Assembly (NCBI RefSeq): GCF_028201475.1
Contig: NZ_CP116384.1
Location: 1,426,001 to 1,490,000 of the forward strand
Direction of reading: 5' to 3'
Length of the DNA stretch: 64,000 nt
Source: Vibrio sp. SCSIO 43137
GTDB lineage: Bacteria > Pseudomonadota > Gammaproteobacteria > Enterobacterales > Vibrionaceae
Below the pieces are notes generated by a model that saw only the letters and a list, made by a program, of their open reading frames with translations, did no database searches and was not told the origin of the DNA. Of this stretch, positions 44,910 through 53,803 are shown in pieces (position 1 is the stretch's first letter; each line of letters starts with the position of its first letter). The position numbers and the translations under genes are program-made.

Positions 44910-46841
44910 TTAGCCGTTTGTTTCCAGTTTACTTAAAATGTCTATTGAAGGCTGGATATCATCTTCAAGCATAGTCTTGATTCTGTAACCACTGAGTTTG
45001 TTGGATAAATTATCTTGCTTTTCTTGTAAGGCTTTACACAAATCAACTAGCCACGGCAACTCTGACTTAAGAGTAGAATTAAACATATCATCTGAGTAAC
45101 GCTCTTTAAACATATAACCTGTCATTCTAAAATCTGCACAATTTAAACTAAGTAATTTCGTAACAAATTCATCTACGTCTATATGACTTAAAATTGGTGT
45201 TTGGTAAAAGGTGTCTTGTCCATGGTTGCTGAATATTAATTTTCTAACAAAACCCATATTATCATTTTTCATTAACCCCAATAGTTCACTTGCAACTTCG
45301 GGCATTTTATCACTTGTAGACTCTTCCGTTTTCTCATTAATATATCGAGAAAATTCTTTAAAATCGTCAGAATCATGCTCATGAAAGCCTAAGCCACCCC
45401 AACTCGAATTTCTAATAAATCTAGGTTCTAAACTTTCATTTTTCACAAGTAAACCTGATTCTTTTAGGAAATCAACATATGTTATACCACTAGATACAAT
45501 TTCCGCTCTAGATTTAGAGATAATGCCCATATCTGATAAGCTTAAAAACGTTCCAACAATATGCTTAAGTACGTTTACGTCATCAATTTCTTTATTACGG
45601 ATTGATGAACATACGTCACTATAGACAGTATCAAAATCGTCATCATGCATGTCTAAAAATCGCCATAATTTCACCCATGACGCCGTATTCTCATCTTGAT
45701 AGTAACGAGATTTACATATTGATTCCTCTATTCGTTCTTGCTCAACGTTTCCATGAAATACGAATTCAGCCCATGATTCTAATTCTAGGATTGTTTCTCC
45801 AAAATTAATCATAGAGTACTTATCTGATATGATCTGGAACAGTGTCTTCTTTGGGGCATTTCCATTAGAAAATAGCCTACTATAATTTCCAGAATTAAGA
45901 CGGATTAGGGACTCTGATGATAAGGAGCCTCCTTTTGACTCAAAAGAAAAACATAGAAATAATCCAAACAATTGCTCGATTAAACCTTGTTTCTTAAAAC
46001 TGGAGCTAGGAAAATATGAATATAGACGCTCAAAATCCCATAATGAATGTTTTAAATGACGTAAATTATCAAACTTTGCTTTTTCAAATATACTGATAAT
46101 ATAATCAAAATTATCATAATAGAAACACTTAACATCTTCTGACTTAATATCAGATATAAAGTCAGTCAACGCAGATTTTATATCAGCTTTGACTTTAAAA
46201 GTCTTACCAATAAGTTTTTCTTTAACCCTTGCATACGTATCATCTGTACTATGGATCTCATCTTCATTCGCTAAAACAATGACTTTATAACCTTGATGTT
46301 CTACAAAATGGTTTATATACCCCATAACATCTGAGATGTTCATTGAACACCTTTCAAGATCATCAAATACTAAAATATAATTATCTGTATTTGTAAGATA
46401 TTCAGGAAGCTTTAGATCTGGAACTGTAGATCCAACATTTGCATCTGATTTTCCGTCTGAATCAAGATCAACTTTGATAGTGGCTTTGAGAACTCCCTTA
46501 GCAATCTTTGAAGTTAACTTCATACCTTTTGAAGATAGTATTGGGTGTAATTGCTCGAAGAATGAGTTTTCAATCTCTTCAAAGCTTGTTATTCCATATA
46601 AACTGACATACAAGAATTTTTTCTTAGATAACTTTAAACTATCTTTTATGAACCAAGTTTTTCCTGCACCCCATTTTCCATTCAACATTATCGAGTATTC
46701 AGGAGAATATGGCAGGTTATAATAATATGATAGATAACTTGATACGTTCTTGTTTATTTCTTCCAAATCAAATCCCTCATAACTCTGATAAAAACAGCTA
46801 ACGTTAATTAGACGGGTTACAGCCGCCTTTAAGTCTAACAT
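44910..46841 (-). CDS. KAP-type P-loop NTPase
   Basis: This 643-residue protein has a Walker A GKWGAGKT (55-62) and Walker B ILVFDDLERC (156-165) typical of the KAP NTPase family (DDLDRC-like). ADP-sensor-like VIVLANEDEI and LRHLKHSLWDFERLY follow in the ATPase lid. The C-terminal 350 residues are unrecognised and helical. No clear membrane segment pair is seen, unlike many KAP proteins. It is visibly AT-rich, unlike the ABC operon to the right, so lateral transfer is likely. KAP NTPases often act in phage exclusion or plasmid functions. A 401-bp gap follows the start. Confidence 0.82.
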   Translation of the reverse strand: MLDLKAAVTRLINVSCFYQSYEGFDLEEINKNVSSYLSYYYNLPYSPEYSIMLNGKWGAGKTWFIKDSLKLSKKKFLYVSLYGITSFEEIENSFFEQLHPILSSKGMKLTSKIAKGVLKATIKVDLDSDGKSDANVGSTVPDLKLPEYLTNTDNYILVFDDLERCSMNISDVMGYINHFVEHQGYKVIVLANEDEIHSTDDTYARVKEKLIGKTFKVKADIKSALTDFISDIKSEDVKCFYYDNFDYIISIFEKAKFDNLRHLKHSLWDFERLYSYFPSSSFKKQGLIEQLFGLFLCFSFESKGGSLSSESLIRLNSGNYSRLFSNGNAPKKTLFQIISDKYSMINFGETILELESWAEFVFHGNVEQERIEESICKSRYYQDENTASWVKLWRFLDMHDDDFDTVYSDVCSSIRNKEIDDVNVLKHIVGTFLSLSDMGIISKSRAEIVSSGITYVDFLKESGLLVKNESLEPRFIRNSSWGGLGFHEHDSDDFKEFSRYINEKTEESTSDKMPEVASELLGLMKNDNMGFVRKLIFSNHGQDTFYQTPILSHIDVDEFVTKLLSLNCADFRMTGYMFKERYSDDMFNSTLKSELPWLVDLCKALQEKQDNLSNKLSGYRIKTMLEDDIQPSIDILSKLETNG

Positions 46842-47069
46842 AATGCCGACTTTAATTTACTGGTTCAATTACAAATCAATACCTTACAAACAAAACGAAG
46901 GAGTTAGAATGCTAAGAAATACATAATTTCTAGATGAGCCGAATTCAGTTAACCTAATGTATGGCAAACTCATATTAACAAGATATGAATGAGTATTTGC
47001 TTTGAATGATTACGGGGCATCCCTAAGCTTCAATTTTCACTGTAAATCGCCTCACAATAGAACCGGTTC

Positions 47070-47211
47070 CTATGAGTAGTTACCTATCCCGACAGTCATA
47101 CCTAAATAAACAGCCAGACCTACAATAATTGCCACTACCCCCTTGAAGAGGCGTTGAAACATACAACAAGCAGATGCATTATGTGCAATCAAATTATAAG
47201 GCACAGCCATA
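47070..47211 (-). pseudogene. Fragment of a membrane protein (possible LysE-type C-terminus)
   Basis: From ATG 47211 the frame gives 46 residues with one hydrophobic helix (LFKGVVAIIVGLAVYLGM). It resembles the C-terminus of LysE-type transporters, which often neighbour RidA genes. No N-terminal part is present. The remaining 46842-47069 shows nothing recognisable. Confidence 0.3.
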
Positions 47212-47242
47212 ATGAAAATGTCAGAACTTCGGGGAGAGTAAA

Positions 47243-47593
47243 ATGATTGAAAGAAAACGCGGAGCCTATCAAGGCCGCAATAAGTCGTCAGCGTATAAAG
47301 ATTTAGTCTGGACGGTGGCAACGGCCTCAGACACCACATTAGATATCATTGGTCAGACTAAACTCACGCTGGAAACCATTGATGAGAACCTTAAAGAGTT
47401 AGGCTCTGATAAAACTCACATAGTAAGCGCTCAGGTCTATATCGCTAATATGCAGGATAAAGCCAAGATGGATAAAGTGTGGTGCGAATGGTTAGGAGAA
47501 AACCCAGAGCACTGGCCTCAGCGAGCTTGTCTGGGTGTTGATTTAGAAGGCGATGTGCTTATTGAAGTTACCGTAACGGCAGTAAGAAATTAA
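47243..47593 (+). CDS. RidA-family enamine/imine deaminase
   Basis: This 116-residue protein is of the YjgF/RidA type: KSSAYKDLVWTVATASDT, IDENLKELGSDKTHIVSAQVYIANMQ and WPQRACLGVDLEGDVLIEVTVTAV. The Arg in the active-site RACLGV context is present. RidA hydrolyses reactive imines formed by PLP enzymes. It converges with the zinc-ribbon gene, with stops overlapping by 4 bp. Confidence 0.88.
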   Translation: MIERKRGAYQGRNKSSAYKDLVWTVATASDTTLDIIGQTKLTLETIDENLKELGSDKTHIVSAQVYIANMQDKAKMDKVWCEWLGENPEHWPQRACLGVDLEGDVLIEVTVTAVRN

Positions 47594-47784
47594 TACCCTG
47601 AACATCGCTCAGGCTTCACTTCGTTCTCCGCTTCCTCACTCCCCAGCCTCTGCCAGATATAAACAGGGGCCGAGGCCGCACAATCGTTGCAGATAATGTG
47701 CGGCTCTTCGGTTTTTGCATCCCATGCGGACGGTTTTATCTCAACACTTTGATTGGTTGAATGGCAGAACGGACACGGTTGCAT
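47590..47784 (-). CDS. Small zinc-ribbon protein (Lar-like)
   Basis: This 64-residue protein has CPFCHS near the start (C4, C7) and CNDC (second pair), a four-Cys zinc ribbon. The pattern matches Lar-type restriction alleviation proteins and other short ribbons, but no closer call is possible. It follows the ABC export operon by about 20 bp on the same strand. Confidence 0.65.
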   Translation of the reverse strand: MQPCPFCHSTNQSVEIKPSAWDAKTEEPHIICNDCAASAPVYIWQRLGSEEAENEVKPERCSGY

Positions 47785-47803
47785 GGGCTCTCCTTAGCCT
47801 GAT

Positions 47804-48910
47804 TTATTGCAATTTTGCTCTGACCAGCAGGCTGGCTAACGGCAGGGAAACGAAGGCAACCACCACCATAGGGGCGATATGCGCAATCACCTCTTGTGGC
47901 GGCAGTGCCTTCAGAAATATGCCCTGAACAATAACTAAGTAGTGCTGAATCGGCAGCCACTGGGCTATATGCTGAAGAACTTCTGGCATATTGGCGACCG
48001 GTGTAGCAAAGCCGGACATCAGCATCAGGGGTACCACAATGGCAAAGCAACCCAATATGGCCTGCTGCTGAGTGTTGGAGATGGCCGAAATAGTCAGCCC
48101 CAGCGATGCAGTGGAGATCAAAAAGGCCACCAGAGCCAGTTGCAGCCACCAGTAAGATCCCATAAACGGCACATCAAACAGCAATACTCCGGCGCCAACC
48201 ATCATATTACCGAGCAGGTAACCGACCACCAATGGCGGTATGGTTTTGGCGACAATGATCTCTGCCGAGCTGCACGGCGACACCAAAAGCTGTTCGAACG
48301 TACCCAGCTCGCGCTCACGCGCGATAGAAAGCGCTGTCAGCAGCAAGGCAATCATCATGGAAAGTACGCCGGACAAGCCCGGTACCACAAACCACTGGTA
48401 GTCGAGATTACTGTTAAACCAGTGACGTACCGTTACCGGATTTATCTCCCTCTGGCCGCCATTACCCTGCGACATAAACTACTGACTGAGTGATTGTATA
48501 TAGCCTGTCACCACCTGCGCCGCGTTCGCCCTGCGTCCGTCAGCAATCACCTGAATATCAGGGTTCTCACCCGATGAAACTGCCTTTGAGAAATCAGAAG
48601 GAATCACCACAGAAACCAGACTGCGCCTCTGATTCATATTCTCTTCAACTTGCTTATAGGAGTAGACACTCTTGATACTGCCGACAAACTCGGCTCTGTT
48701 CACTTGCTGCAAAAACTGCTGCGAATAATAACCACTGTCCTGATTGAACACCGTGATCTTAACGTTATCCACATCCAGGGTAATGGCATAGGCAAATATC
48801 ACCAATTGCAGCAAAGGCGGCGTTACCAAAATCATCCTTGTCTTTTTGTCGTGCAGAATGCAGAGAAATTCTTTAATAATCTGGGCTCTTAATGCCGGAG
48901 AAAACAACAT
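47804..48910 (-). pseudogene. ABC-2 exporter permease interrupted by an in-frame TAG (YbhR-like)
   Basis: From ATG 48910 the frame encodes 143 residues (helix near 20-40, then the periplasmic domain VVIPSDFSKAVSSGENPDIQVIADGRRANAAQ) and meets TAG at 48479-48481 after SLSQ. The frame continues 2 codons later as MSQGNGGQREINPVTVRHWFNSNLDYQW, followed by the five-helix ABC-2 membrane domain. Together they make one full permease of about 368 residues. The stop is explained by CAG-to-TAG. It is the last gene of the exporter operon, so the complex may be disabled unless the stop is read through. Confidence 0.8.
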
Positions 48911-48915
48911 AGCTT

Positions 48916-50040
48916 TTACTCTTCCAGTGTTTTAGAGGATTTTTTATGGGCGATAACAAAAAACAACAGCCCGATAAACAGCATGGCGGCGATGTTTGGA
49001 ATAAACAGCGGCCAGATATCGCCCGCCAGAAATACCGTCTGGATACAGGCGATGTAGTATTTCACCGCCAGAAGATAGGTCAGCATCTGGATAATTTGCG
49101 GCATAGAGTCAATCTCGAACAGAAAGCCCGACAGCATATAGGCGGGCAAAAAGGCCGACATCAACGCCATCATGGAGGCGATAAACTGGTTTTTTGCCAC
49201 AGTAGAAATCAGCAGCCCCTGCCCCAGTGCCGGAACTAAAAAGCAGGATGAGAGCAAAAATACCGAACCCCACGAGCCCACTAACGGAACGTCAAATAAC
49301 TGAGTAGCCAGCAACACACAAATCAGGGTGGCGATCAGTCCCAGCACAAAATACGGCACCAGTTTACCCACCAATATCTCTTTAACCTGTGCCGGAGTGG
49401 AGATCAGCGCCTCCATGGTGCCCTTCTCCCATTCACGGGCGATAACCAGCGCGGTAAGCAAGGTGCCTATCATGGTCATCACGATGCCAATGGCTCCGGG
49501 GATAAGGAAGCGCTTACTTTCAACTTCCGGGTTAAACCAGACACGGCTCTCTATATTGATGCTCTGCGGCTGCACATCCATCAGGGTTTGCCGCGCCCAT
49601 AAGCTGGCAATGCTCTGGGAATAGTTAGCAACAAAGTTGGCCGTATTTGGCTGGCTGGCGTCGGTAATAACCTGCAGCAGGTTTTCCCGTTCACCCGACG
49701 CAATGCGCTGAGAGAAGTCTTGCGGAATAATCACCACACCATTGAGTTTACCGGCCGCGACCTTCTCCTGAGCCTGTCTGAGGTCGCGAACCGGTTCAAC
49801 ACCAAAATAGTTAGTCTGGCTGAATGCCGCCGAAAGGGATTCCGACCACGCAGAGTCATCCTGTTTTACCACCGCAATGGGCAGCTGTTTTATATCCAGT
49901 GATACTGCGGTAGCAAACAGCGTCAGCAGTACCACAGGCAGTACAAAGGCAATAACAATGGCCGAAGGGTCACGCAATACCTGCAATGACTCTTTGACAA
50001 TCAGCGCCCTGACGCGCCGGAAGTTAAATGTTCCCGCCAT
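48916..50040 (-). CDS. ABC-2 exporter permease (YbhS-like)
   Basis: I place the start at 50040 (MAGTFNFRRVRAL), 1 bp after the ATPase stop and with GAGGA upstream, giving 374 residues. It has one N-terminal helix, a large periplasmic domain (VVIIPQDFSQRIASGERENLLQVITDASQPNTAN) and five C-terminal helices with EWEKGTMEALISTPAQVKEILVGKLVPYF. It pairs with the broken downstream permease. Confidence 0.9.
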   Translation of the reverse strand: MAGTFNFRRVRALIVKESLQVLRDPSAIVIAFVLPVVLLTLFATAVSLDIKQLPIAVVKQDDSAWSESLSAAFSQTNYFGVEPVRDLRQAQEKVAAGKLNGVVIIPQDFSQRIASGERENLLQVITDASQPNTANFVANYSQSIASLWARQTLMDVQPQSINIESRVWFNPEVESKRFLIPGAIGIVMTMIGTLLTALVIAREWEKGTMEALISTPAQVKEILVGKLVPYFVLGLIATLICVLLATQLFDVPLVGSWGSVFLLSSCFLVPALGQGLLISTVAKNQFIASMMALMSAFLPAYMLSGFLFEIDSMPQIIQMLTYLLAVKYYIACIQTVFLAGDIWPLFIPNIAAMLFIGLLFFVIAHKKSSKTLEE

Positions 50041-50041
50041 G

Positions 50042-51760
50042 TTATTCGTCCTCATTTTCAATCAGTTTGATAAAGGCCTGCTCCATTGTCGGATCCGGAT
50101 TGTCCGTAGTACGCCAGCGGCTTTTCAGGTTATCCGGGCTGTCGAGCGCAATCAGTCTGGAACGGTACATCAGGGCGATGCGGTCGCAATACTCGGCCTC
50201 ATCCATAAAGTGGGTGGTCACCATCACTGTCATACCCTTGGCTACAAAGCCGTTAATATGAGTCCAGAACTCACGGCGGGTGATAGGGTCAACCCCTGAA
50301 GTCGGTTCATCCAGAAACAGCACTTTAGGCTGGTGCATTACGGCACAGGCCAGTGCCAGCCTCTGTTTATAGCCGAGTGACAGTTCATCAGGGTTGGTAT
50401 TCAGATAAGGTTGCAGATGGAAGGTCTCTATCATGTCCTGAATGCGCTGTTTTTTTACTTTGCCTTTCAGGCCATAGACACCAGCAGAAAACTCCAGATT
50501 CTGTTTTACCGAAAGCAGGCTATAGAGAGAAAATTTCTGCGCCATATAGCCCAGTTGCATCTTGGCCTGAGTAGAGGCAGTCGCCAGACTCACACCCGCT
50601 ACCGTGGCGCTGCCGGAAGTAACGGAAAGCAGGCCGCAGAGCATTTTAAAGGTGGTGGATTTACCTGCCCCGTTCGGCCCCAACAGGCCAAATACCTCGC
50701 CACGTTTTACCGAGAAAGAGACATTATCCGTCGCTTTAAACTGACCGAACTGCTTGGTGAGTTCGCTGCACTCCACCACATGTTCCAGATCGTTGCTGAT
50801 GGTATCCATCTTCTCCGCCAACTCAGATCGGCCGGCCGGAGCACCGCCTAAAAGGTCAATAAAGGCATCTTCAAAGCGCGGCGGACACTCTTCTACCTGC
50901 GCCTGTTGCTCGTGGGCAAACCTATCCAGCGCACTCTGCTGATCAACATCGGACAGAACGGCGCGGATGGCTTTGCCCTGAATCACACCATCGGAGCTGA
51001 ACGGCTGTTCCAGCAGGTCACGCAGTACTTCGCGGCGTTTGTCATAAACCTTGTTCAGCTTAAAGCTTCTGTGGTTCAGTCGCTGGGTCAGGGTATCGGG
51101 TTTACCGGAGTAGAGCAGGCTGCCCTGATTAAGCAGCAATACTTCGTCACACTGCTCTGCCTCATCCAGATAAGCGGTCGCCCAGACCACAGCCATACCG
51201 TCATCCAGTAGCTGATCCACCATCGCCCAGAGATCCTGACGGCTGAGGGGATCGACCCCGACACCCGGTTCATCCAGCAGCAAAAGACGCGGACGTGCCA
51301 TCAGCGCACAAGCCAACCCCAGTTTCTGCTTCATGCCGCCGGACAGCTTTCCGGCCAGCCTTTTTGTAAAGGGCTCTAAACGGGTAAATTTGAGTAGTTC
51401 GGCAAACAGCGCCTGCTGTTCATCGGCATGAATTCCGCGAAGCTGGGCATAAAGCTGCATGTTCTCCATCACACTCAGATCTTCATACAAACCAAACCGC
51501 TGTGGCATATAGCCGATAAGTTCCGCCAGTTCATCGTGGTACTCGACAGAGTTTTTCCCCACCACTTCAATTGAGCCTGTTTCCGGGTTCAGCAAACCGG
51601 CGATCATTCGCATTAAGGTGGTCTTTCCGGCGCCGTCCGGCCCGACAAGACCGGTTAATACACCGGAACGGATCGATGCGGAAACGCTATCCAGAACCTT
51701 GGTTCCGGTGAAGGATTTGCTGACATCATGGATCTCTGCTACCACTTGTTGACTGGTCAT
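50042..51760 (-). CDS. ABC exporter ATPase with two nucleotide-binding domains (YbhF-like)
   Basis: This 572-residue protein has two ABC domains. The first has Walker A GPDGAGKTT, signature LSGGMKQKLGLA and Walker B LLLDEPGVGVDP. The second has GPNGAGKST, a degenerate signature LSLGYKQRLALA and LFLDEPTSGVDP. This is the YbhF/RbbA-like pattern of HlyD-linked exporters. It drives efflux through the two permeases. Confidence 0.93.
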   Translation of the reverse strand: MTSQQVVAEIHDVSKSFTGTKVLDSVSASIRSGVLTGLVGPDGAGKTTLMRMIAGLLNPETGSIEVVGKNSVEYHDELAELIGYMPQRFGLYEDLSVMENMQLYAQLRGIHADEQQALFAELLKFTRLEPFTKRLAGKLSGGMKQKLGLACALMARPRLLLLDEPGVGVDPLSRQDLWAMVDQLLDDGMAVVWATAYLDEAEQCDEVLLLNQGSLLYSGKPDTLTQRLNHRSFKLNKVYDKRREVLRDLLEQPFSSDGVIQGKAIRAVLSDVDQQSALDRFAHEQQAQVEECPPRFEDAFIDLLGGAPAGRSELAEKMDTISNDLEHVVECSELTKQFGQFKATDNVSFSVKRGEVFGLLGPNGAGKSTTFKMLCGLLSVTSGSATVAGVSLATASTQAKMQLGYMAQKFSLYSLLSVKQNLEFSAGVYGLKGKVKKQRIQDMIETFHLQPYLNTNPDELSLGYKQRLALACAVMHQPKVLFLDEPTSGVDPITRREFWTHINGFVAKGMTVMVTTHFMDEAEYCDRIALMYRSRLIALDSPDNLKSRWRTTDNPDPTMEQAFIKLIENEDE

Positions 51761-51773
51761 CCCCTATGCCCCG

Positions 51774-52742
51774 CTACAGTGAGATAGTGACAGGCTGACC
51801 CTGATTCAGCCCTTTATCATCGCCGCGAACCACAATACGGATCCGGTAAACCAAGCTGGTTCTCAGCTCAGGGGTTTCAACCGTTTTGGGAGTAAATTCT
51901 GCTTTAGGAGAAATAAAGCCGATCTGCCCTTCAAAAGTCTGCCCGTTAGAATCAGTGTGAATGGTCACTAAATCACCGGGGGAAATATTCCCCAGCATAG
52001 TCTCTGCTATGTAGGCACGTACATAAGTCGGGTTTTTCAGTGACAGTGAGATCACCGGATTACCGGCATTTACCATGGAGCCCGGCTCAAGAATACGGGT
52101 AAGCACTACGCCATTTTCAGGAGCGTAAAGTTTGGTGTCTTCCAGTGCTGTCTCTTTGATAGCGAGTTCAGCTTTTGCCACACCCACTTCCTGCTGTGCA
52201 ATGGTCAGGGTTTCCGCCTTGGTGCCTTCCTGTAACAACGACATACGCTGCTTAGCGGCCGCAAGTGCCGCACTGGTTTCACTGTAATGCGCCTGAGCGT
52301 TATCCAGATTATCGGCACTGGTGGCACCGGATTTGATCAAACCTTTCTGGCGGTTGTACTGGTACTTGGCATTCCTTAATGTCGCCTCCAGTCGCACTAC
52401 TTCCTGATGAGCGCTCTCAATTTCCTGTGCACGGGGGCCTTTGATAAGGTCCGCTAGCCTTGCATCCGCTACCGCCAGCTTCGCCAGTGCCAGATCAACC
52501 TCACGTCGAAATGGTACGCTGTCAATCTCCGCCAGAAGATCGCCTTTTTTAACCAAAGCGCCGTCTTCCACATACATATGTTCGATACGCCCTGACTGTC
52601 TGAAGGCAGGTTTTACCTCACGGATATCGATGTTGCCGTAGATAACGCTGTTGTCTGTCTCTGCAACATAATAATTGCTATAGCCATACCAACCTCCGAC
52701 TGCGAGGATTATCAATAGGATTGGGATGATCTTCTTGCTCAT
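51774..52742 (-). CDS. HlyD-family periplasmic adaptor (YbhG-like)
   Basis: This 322-residue protein has an N-terminal anchor (about 5-22), a lipoyl-like half (IEHMYVEDGALVKKGDLLAEIDSVPF), a coiled-coil hairpin (about 85-205) and a second lipoyl half with beta-barrel (DTKLYAPENGVVLTRILEPGSMV). It links the inner-membrane exporter to an outer-membrane channel. It is the first gene of the four-gene operon. Confidence 0.92.
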   Translation of the reverse strand: MSKKIIPILLIILAVGGWYGYSNYYVAETDNSVIYGNIDIREVKPAFRQSGRIEHMYVEDGALVKKGDLLAEIDSVPFRREVDLALAKLAVADARLADLIKGPRAQEIESAHQEVVRLEATLRNAKYQYNRQKGLIKSGATSADNLDNAQAHYSETSAALAAAKQRMSLLQEGTKAETLTIAQQEVGVAKAELAIKETALEDTKLYAPENGVVLTRILEPGSMVNAGNPVISLSLKNPTYVRAYIAETMLGNISPGDLVTIHTDSNGQTFEGQIGFISPKAEFTPKTVETPELRTSLVYRIRIVVRGDDKGLNQGQPVTISL

Positions 52743-52887
52743 AGCGTTTTACCTTAGAAATTTTCTCAGTGAACCTTTTATAATTCTAAGAAGCAAAAAC
52801 ACCAAAGTCATTGATTTATAACGATAATAATTAATCAAACCAGCAGCTAATGATTAATATAGCTTGGAAAATAAACACTTTTTTCAA

Positions 52888-52904
52888 TGTAAACAATCAG
52901 CTAT
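52888..52904. repeat. 17-bp direct repeat, left copy
   Basis: TGTAAACAATCAGCTAT is repeated exactly at 53439-53455. The pair brackets the hicA remnant and hicB and looks like recombination or target-duplication ends. Confidence 0.7.
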
Positions 52905-52969
52905 AGACAGCCGTTTTAGAGATCTCAGCCGGGCTTTTGCAACTATTATTAGTTGCGAATGTTTGTTTA

Positions 52970-53053
52970 TGTCACCTTACACCGGAAAGCAAACTAAAAG
53001 GTGGTGCATTAAAGTCAGTAAAAGCCCACCTGAAACAAGAAGGCTGGTTATGA
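52970..53053 (+). pseudogene. HicA toxin C-terminal remnant
   Basis: The frame one step off the longer open frame reads CHLTPESKLKGGALKSVK and then AHLKQEGWL with TGA. It resembles the C-terminus of HicA toxins. The rest of the gene is not recognisable and an in-frame TAG lies at 52904. The remnant TGA overlaps the hicB start (ATGA), as in intact hicAB pairs. Confidence 0.5.
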
Positions 53054-53388
53054 AATATTTACGCTACAAAGGTTATCTGGGCACTATCGAACCTGAACTG
53101 GAAAGCCATATGCTGTTTGGCAAGCTGGCTTTTATTCGGGATCTGATAACCTATCAGGCCGACAATCTAAAGGAACTGGAACAAGAGTTCCGACGTTCAG
53201 TTGATGAGTACCTTTTATCCTGCGAAGAGTTAGGCAGAGAGCCACAAAAGCCGTGTAAGGGTTCATTTAACATAAGAACAGGCGAAGAGCTGCATAGAAA
53301 AGCGGTTATCGCTGCTGAAGGTAAAAGCCTGAATGCGTTTGTCTGTGAAGCTATTCGGGAAAAAATTGCTCGTGTTAACGCCTCGTAA
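53050..53388 (+). CDS. hicB: HicB-family antitoxin, orphan
   Basis: I place the start at 53050 (MKYLRYKGYLGTIEPELES), not at the long upstream TTG frame, giving 112 residues. It has the HicB partial RNase-H-like fold (GYLGTIEPELESHMLFGKL) and a C-terminal ribbon-helix-helix (SFNIRTGEELHRKAVIAAEGKSLNAFVCEAIREKI). The toxin gene upstream is only a remnant. The module is flanked by 17-bp direct repeats. Confidence 0.88.
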   Translation: MKYLRYKGYLGTIEPELESHMLFGKLAFIRDLITYQADNLKELEQEFRRSVDEYLLSCEELGREPQKPCKGSFNIRTGEELHRKAVIAAEGKSLNAFVCEAIREKIARVNAS

Positions 53389-53438
53389 CACGAACAACCA
53401 ATACTTCCTCTACTCTATCCCCTCCTCCCATACTCATG

Positions 53439-53455
53439 TGTAAACAATCAGCTAT
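53439..53455. repeat. 17-bp direct repeat, right copy
   Basis: Exact second copy of TGTAAACAATCAGCTAT, 551 bp after the first, just before the Fur/Zur-type sites of the ribosomal protein genes. Confidence 0.7.
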
Positions 53456-53480
53456 CTGAATATTTGAACTAGACACGATT

Positions 53481-53515
53481 AATGATAATGATTATCATTT
53501 GTTATGTTATAACAT
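53481..53515. promoter_or_regulatory. Fur-like and Zur-like palindromes upstream of rpmE2
   Basis: AATGATAATGATTATCATT (53481-53499) is nearly identical to the Fur consensus. ATGTTATAACAT (53504-53515) is a perfect palindrome like the Zur core. The two are 4 bp apart and lie 18-53 bp before rpmE2. Zur control of type B L31/L36 is known in related bacteria; the Fur site suggests added iron control. Confidence 0.7.
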
Positions 53516-53533
53516 TTTATTTGGAGATATTTG

Positions 53534-53803
53534 ATGAAACCCGGCATCCACCCTAACTACCGTACCGTTGTATTTCATGACACCAGTGTTGATAAGTACT
53601 TTCTTATTGGTTCGACTCTGGAGACCGACCGCACTATAGAGTGGCAAGACGGCAAAACTTACCCTTATATGACGATCGAAGTCTCTTCCGAATCGCACCC
53701 TTTCTACACTGGTAAGCAGCGCGTAATTAACAAAGAAGGCCGTGTCGCTAACTTTAACCGCCGCTTCGGTAACCTGACAAAAGCGAAGAAAGAGAGTAAG
53801 TGA
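53534..53803 (+). CDS. rpmE2: Type B 50S ribosomal protein L31 (zinc-independent)
   Basis: This 89-residue L31B ([29 protein letters not shown]) has no CXXC zinc ligands, so it replaces the zinc-binding L31 under zinc shortage. Start at ATG 53534 with GGAGA upstream. Its stop overlaps the L36 start by 1 bp. It is likely Zur-controlled through the site just upstream. Confidence 0.93.
   Translation: MKPGIHPNYRTVVFHDTSVDKYFLIGSTLETDRTIEWQDGKTYPYMTIEVSSESHPFYTGKQRVINKEGRVANFNRRFGNLTKAKKESK

Noticed and set aside
42382..46841. Nuclease-domain gene and KAP NTPase as one operonic defence system
   Set aside because: They are convergent with a strong terminator, a small gene and 690 bp between them, so joint expression is not supported.
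47070..47339. Full 89-residue minus-strand gene
   Set aside because: Its first half is only the reverse side of the RidA gene; only the last 46 residues from 47211 look like a protein fragment.
15327..48910. Altered genetic code (TAG or TAA read as Gln)
   Set aside because: Both codons end many intact genes here, for example TAG after the first di-heme gene and after the RES antitoxin gene.
52864..53049. Long N-terminal extension of hicB from a TTG
   Set aside because: The extra residues do not resemble HicB and the hicA remnant with its ATGA overlap occupies that stretch in another frame.
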